DNA of 46,698 nt from an uncultured Pseudomonadales bacterium (GTDB lineage: Bacteria; Pseudomonadota; Gammaproteobacteria; Pseudomonadales; Cellvibrionaceae): NCBI GenBank assembly GCA_947494095.1, contig CANLTI010000041.1:1-46698 (forward strand). Reading direction: 5' to 3'. Position 1 is the first letter of the stretch. Every line of letters begins with the position of its first letter. Positions 44,721 through 46,698 of the stretch are shown piece by piece. Made by a program: the position numbers and the translations under genes. The notes beneath the pieces were generated by a model. That model worked only from the letters and a program-made list of their open reading frames with translations. It was not told the origin of the DNA and searched no databases.

Positions 44721-45164
44721 ATCCCCGCTATATTGTTTTAAATACTGTATTAACGTGGTTTTTATTTAACGGTTATTCAAGGTAGCGTTCTTTTTAAGGG
44801 ATTGATGAGTAGGTTGGGGGCGCGGGTAAATGACAGTATGCCTGCTGGAGAGTGTGGTACATGATGTTTTTTTTGTTCATAATTATATGGCTGGTCGGGG
44901 TCGGGGCGCCACCCGCGTCACCCATTCAAGGCACGCGGCAAGTACTTCCCTGTAGCTCTAGTCGGCATCCTGCCTTCTAAGGCCTTGAATAGATAACGCG
45001 GGCCAGCTTTGTCAAAAACGTGTAACAAGGTATGTTAGTGTAGCGTCCTTGTGCTCTAGCGTTGGGAGGTGTAGTGTTTACGGTTTTAAAATTAGGCTGG
45101 ATAGAACGGGCGTTAGTGTGGCCTGAGTTCTAGCGAATAAACTGTTAAATTCCTATGGAGAGCC
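44721..45164. repeat. Large direct repeat block, copy 2
   Basis: Second copy of the block at 43021. The inverted ends ATTTAACGGTTATTC (44764-44778) and GAATAAACTGTTAAAT (45135-45150) are even better matched than in copy 1. It lacks the 108-base segment of copy 1 but has an extra ~85 bases (about 44818-44902). It contains the palindrome 44912-45002 and ends at the ribosome site GGAGAG of the next cassette gene. Confidence 0.85.
44912..45002. repeat. 91-bp palindromic element, copy 2
   Basis: Same outer (CCCGCGT/ACGCGGG) and inner (ATTCAAGGC/GCCTTGAAT) inverted repeats and same length as 43133-43223, essentially identical in sequence. Confidence 0.8.
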
Positions 45165-45176
45165 ATTATTAAAAAG

Positions 45177-45458
45177 GTGTTTTCAATTTCCGAAAAAGTG
45201 GTTGCTGTTGTTTTCGGTGTGGGCATACTGTTTCCTGCCATATATGGCTCTTTGCCCCCGCCTCCGGAAGTAATTGAAATGCTCAATAGCGGCATACGGG
45301 TTAAGGATATTTCTCCTGACCCTAAGCAAGTATTTGTACTTGCATTATTGGTCATTATTCCACTTGGGCTTATTGTTCAGTGGTGGCGCTGGTGGTTACG
45401 AGTTATTGGTTGGTCTATTTGGGGATTTGTCGTCGTGGTACTCTTATTTGGCTTCTAG
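45177..45458 (+). CDS. Small membrane protein, cassette gene
   Basis: Ninety-three residues from the GTG at 45177, with two or three hydrophobic helices: VVAVVFGVGILFPAIYG, VFVLALLVIIPLGLIVQ and WSIWGFVVVVLLFGF, and a short Pro-rich loop (SLPPPPEV). Unknown family. The start may be an ATT at 45168 (giving I/M-K-K-V-F-S-I-S): GGAGAG at 45157-45162 is 5 bases from that ATT but 14 from the GTG, and M-K-K-V-F is a normal beginning. Bounded on the left by GTTAAAT (45144) and on the right by attC at 45468, so it is a complete cassette. Confidence 0.72.
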   Translation: MFSISEKVVAVVFGVGILFPAIYGSLPPPPEVIEMLNSGIRVKDISPDPKQVFVLALLVIIPLGLIVQWWRWWLRVIGWSIWGFVVVVLLFGF

Positions 45459-45467
45459 AAATCGAAA

Positions 45468-45558
45468 ATTTAACAAGCCGCTCCTGGTCGAGTGCCAACT
45501 CTACACTCGTTAACATAAAAGCACTCCAGTTTCGGCGCAGCTGAAGCGGGCGTTATGT
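45468..45558 (+). other. attC recombination site (91 bp)
   Basis: ATTTAAC (45468-45474) fits RYYYAAC exactly; the right end is GTTATGT (45552-45558). TAAC pairs with GTTA; after AAG/GC spacers CCGCT pairs with AGCGG; further in, GAGTGC pairs with GCACTC. The imperfect cruciform is characteristic of attC. It lies 10 bases after the stop of the preceding cassette gene. Confidence 0.88.
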
Positions 45559-45583
45559 AAAAATATTACTAGAGTATTCTATT

Positions 45584-45856
45584 ATGGATAAAGGAAATAG
45601 ACCCATACAAATTAGGGCTTTTAACTGTATATGCAGTTTGGTATTAATCAGCGCACTAATTTATATTTTGGCCGCCGGTTTGGAGAAGGTCGCAGCAACT
45701 CTTATAGTTGTGTCTATCATTTCTGCTGCTGCTCCAGTAGTTTACGCTGGAGGTAGCGTGTTGGAAATATTTGTAGGTTTTTTAGAGGCATTGCTCGAAG
45801 GTGTTATGTTAATAGTGGAAGGCGTAACTAATATTTTATCAAGTATATTTGGTTAA
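45584..45856 (+). CDS. Small membrane protein, cassette gene
   Basis: Ninety residues, mostly hydrophobic. After a charged N-terminus (MDKGNRPIQIRAFNC) come two membrane helices (LVLISALIYILAAGL and ATLIVVSIISAAAPVVYAGG) and a C-terminal amphipathic, acidic/hydrophobic helix (EIFVGFLEALLEGVMLIVEG). No family recognised; small hydrophobic proteins are common in integron cassettes. It begins 26 bases after the attC. No clear attC follows it; an inverted repeat GGCGTGGC/GCCACGC (about 45872-45929) is present but lacks the core sequences, so the array may end here or be decayed. Confidence 0.65.
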   Translation: MDKGNRPIQIRAFNCICSLVLISALIYILAAGLEKVAATLIVVSIISAAAPVVYAGGSVLEIFVGFLEALLEGVMLIVEGVTNILSSIFG

Positions 45857-45973
45857 AGCAAAGCTAGGACAGGCGTGGCAAAAGAAAGAGATACTAAGCT
45901 TTATAGGCTGTCGTGTCGCCACGCTAAAATAATCGCTAATAGCGCATTAATTTAATAAAAAGCATAAATAAAA

Positions 45974-46004
45974 CCAACCAAATAACTGGGGGTTATTTGG
46001 TTGG
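45974..46004 (-). terminator. Terminator-like hairpin (minus strand)
   Basis: CCAACCAAATAAC (45974-45986) pairs with GTTATTTGGTTGG (45992-46004), 13 bp, 5-base loop. On the minus strand it is followed by TTTTATTTAT, so it fits termination of the transposase remnant upstream on that strand. Confidence 0.7.
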
Positions 46005-46052
46005 GCAGGAGTGATTTTGGGTAATGCTGGAAAGTTTTGTTTATGATGGATA

Positions 46053-46190
46053 TTAGGCAGCGCGCTTGGGCCTTTGCCGATGTTTGACGAATAAAGTCTG
46101 ATACTCACGCTCAAAATGCTGCGTTTGTAATAGCCAGCGTCAATATCGATATTTAAGCGCTCTAATATAGGTGGTAAGTAAAGCGAGTGC
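46053..46190 (-). pseudogene. Frameshifted C-terminal remnant of a REP-associated Y1 transposase
   Basis: Minus-strand translation gives S-L-Y-L-P-P-I-L-E-R-L-N-I-D-I-D, which matches the L-P-P-I-L-E-R-L region of RAYT transposases; a one-base shift then gives R-W-L-L-Q-T-Q-H-F-E-R-E-Y-Q-T-L-F, the expected continuation, to a stop at 46053. One lost base near 46138 therefore breaks the frame. The N-terminal two thirds and the catalytic domain are absent; upstream lies a tandem repeat. Not the same copy as the gene fragment at 1-55. Confidence 0.55.
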
Positions 46191-46194
46191 CTGT

Positions 46195-46239
46195 CCTTGC
46201 AGGTGCCTTCCTTGCAGGTGCCTTCCTTGCAGGTGCCTG
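46195..46239. repeat. 15-bp tandem repeat, three copies
   Basis: CCTTGCAGGTGCCTT is repeated three times (the last unit ends ...CCTG), adjoining GTGCCTGTCC. It interrupts the transposase remnant. Confidence 0.85.
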
Positions 46240-46698
46240 TTGCTGTGAGTGTTTTCAAGTGTTTGTTGGATGTGGTACCACCGCCGCGTATAGATTTCTC
46301 TGGCGCGTTCAAGCCATCCATGGGCACTCCATACGCGTTCCCGACGCATAAGGGCCCGAGAAATCAATCCCCGACGGCTTTAAATGTGCGTATCCGTAAA
46401 TTTGTTAAAACCAAATGATATTAGCTTCGAGTGTTTATGCTTAGAGGTTATTAAAAATAGTGCCTGTCCCTGCAAGTGCTTGCTGTGATTAATGGCTTGT
46501 GGCGTATCGATTCTGCGGATGTTTCGATTAAGCGAAATGGAGGGTCGTTGAGTGTTGAGTGTTGCGTGTGATCGGGTGCTGGCTTAATGGTTAGTCGGTG
46601 TAGTGGCTTTTTAGTCTCTCGGTTTTAAATAAGTGTAACTATTCAGGAGTACCGAAATTGGGCGCTAATGAATCATTTACTGGGCCGCTCAAGCCATC
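46240..46698. other. Noncoding, repeat-like terminal region
   Basis: No convincing gene. Contains AAGCCATCCATGGG at about 46309, part of a repeat type widespread in gammaproteobacterial intergenic DNA; the last bases of the window (CGCTCAAGCCATC) look like the start of another copy. GTGCCTGTCCCTGC near 46460 is shared with position ~167. The overlapping minus-strand ORFs here are not supported. Confidence 0.5.

Noticed and set aside
45872..45929. Third attC after the last cassette gene
   Set aside because: An inverted repeat exists, but neither RYYYAAC nor GTTRRRY is at its ends.
46140..46418. Overlapping small ORFs on both strands near the right end
   Set aside because: They read the 15-bp tandem repeat in different frames (LQG/CKE/QVP repeats) and appear to be noncoding repeat DNA.

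Overview
The window looks like a chromosomal segment of a marine gammaproteobacterium, probably from the Cellvibrionaceae neighbourhood (Saccharophagus/Teredinibacter/Simiduia-like). This placement is an inference from the proA-rsfS-rlmH-mrdA-rodA-mltB-rlpA cluster, the Pseudomonas-type NrdB, the ratA/rnfH pair, the large TonB-dependent receptor and the intermediate GC content. No rRNA, tRNA, CRISPR array or complete insertion sequence was seen.

Layout. 1-760: the edge of a REP-associated (Y1/IS200-like) transposase gene and repeat-rich noncoding DNA. 760-7,500: a DUF3833 lipoprotein, moaA, a two-TM K+-channel-like protein, a diguanylate cyclase with a degenerate receiver, a small unknown protein, nrdB (with a NrdR-like box and a DnaA box upstream) and a translationally coupled GST/DUF1415 pair. 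7,500-14,200 (minus strand): a large GH15/phosphorylase-kinase-alpha-like protein, dxs, and a secreted DUF4124 protein with two jelly-roll-like domains. 14,400-23,000: a TonB-dependent receptor, a lipoprotein made of two near-identical halves, then an OmpR-family regulator and sensor kinase whose upstream region carries four GTGA half-sites at exact 11-bp spacing. 23,000-28,300: a CorA/ZntB-like transporter without the family signature tripeptide, acetyl-CoA synthetase, slyD and a soluble CZB chemoreceptor. 28,400-36,200: proA, rsfS, rlmH and the rod-shape/peptidoglycan genes mrdA, rodA, mltB, rlpA; nadD and dacA, usual members of this neighbourhood, are absent. 36,200-43,000: an SNF-type Na+ symporter, ratA, rnfH, a PP2C-kinase fusion, an L-lactate permease, a small unknown gene and an EVE-domain protein.

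43,000-46,700 is a different kind of DNA: a small integron-cassette array with no integrase (CALIN-like). It holds two well-formed attC sites, four or five small unknown or immunity-like genes (one clearly barstar-like), a probable 3' end of a group II intron, and two copies of a ~440-bp block whose ends carry attC-type core sites as inverted repeats. It ends in the frameshifted C-terminal remnant of another REP-associated transposase.

The strongest candidates for undescribed biology are the receptor / duplicated-lipoprotein / two-component locus and the cassette array with its oversized attC-like blocks. Short 12-15-bp tandem repeats recur in at least six intergenic regions. All assignments are from reading the sequence; no database search was run.
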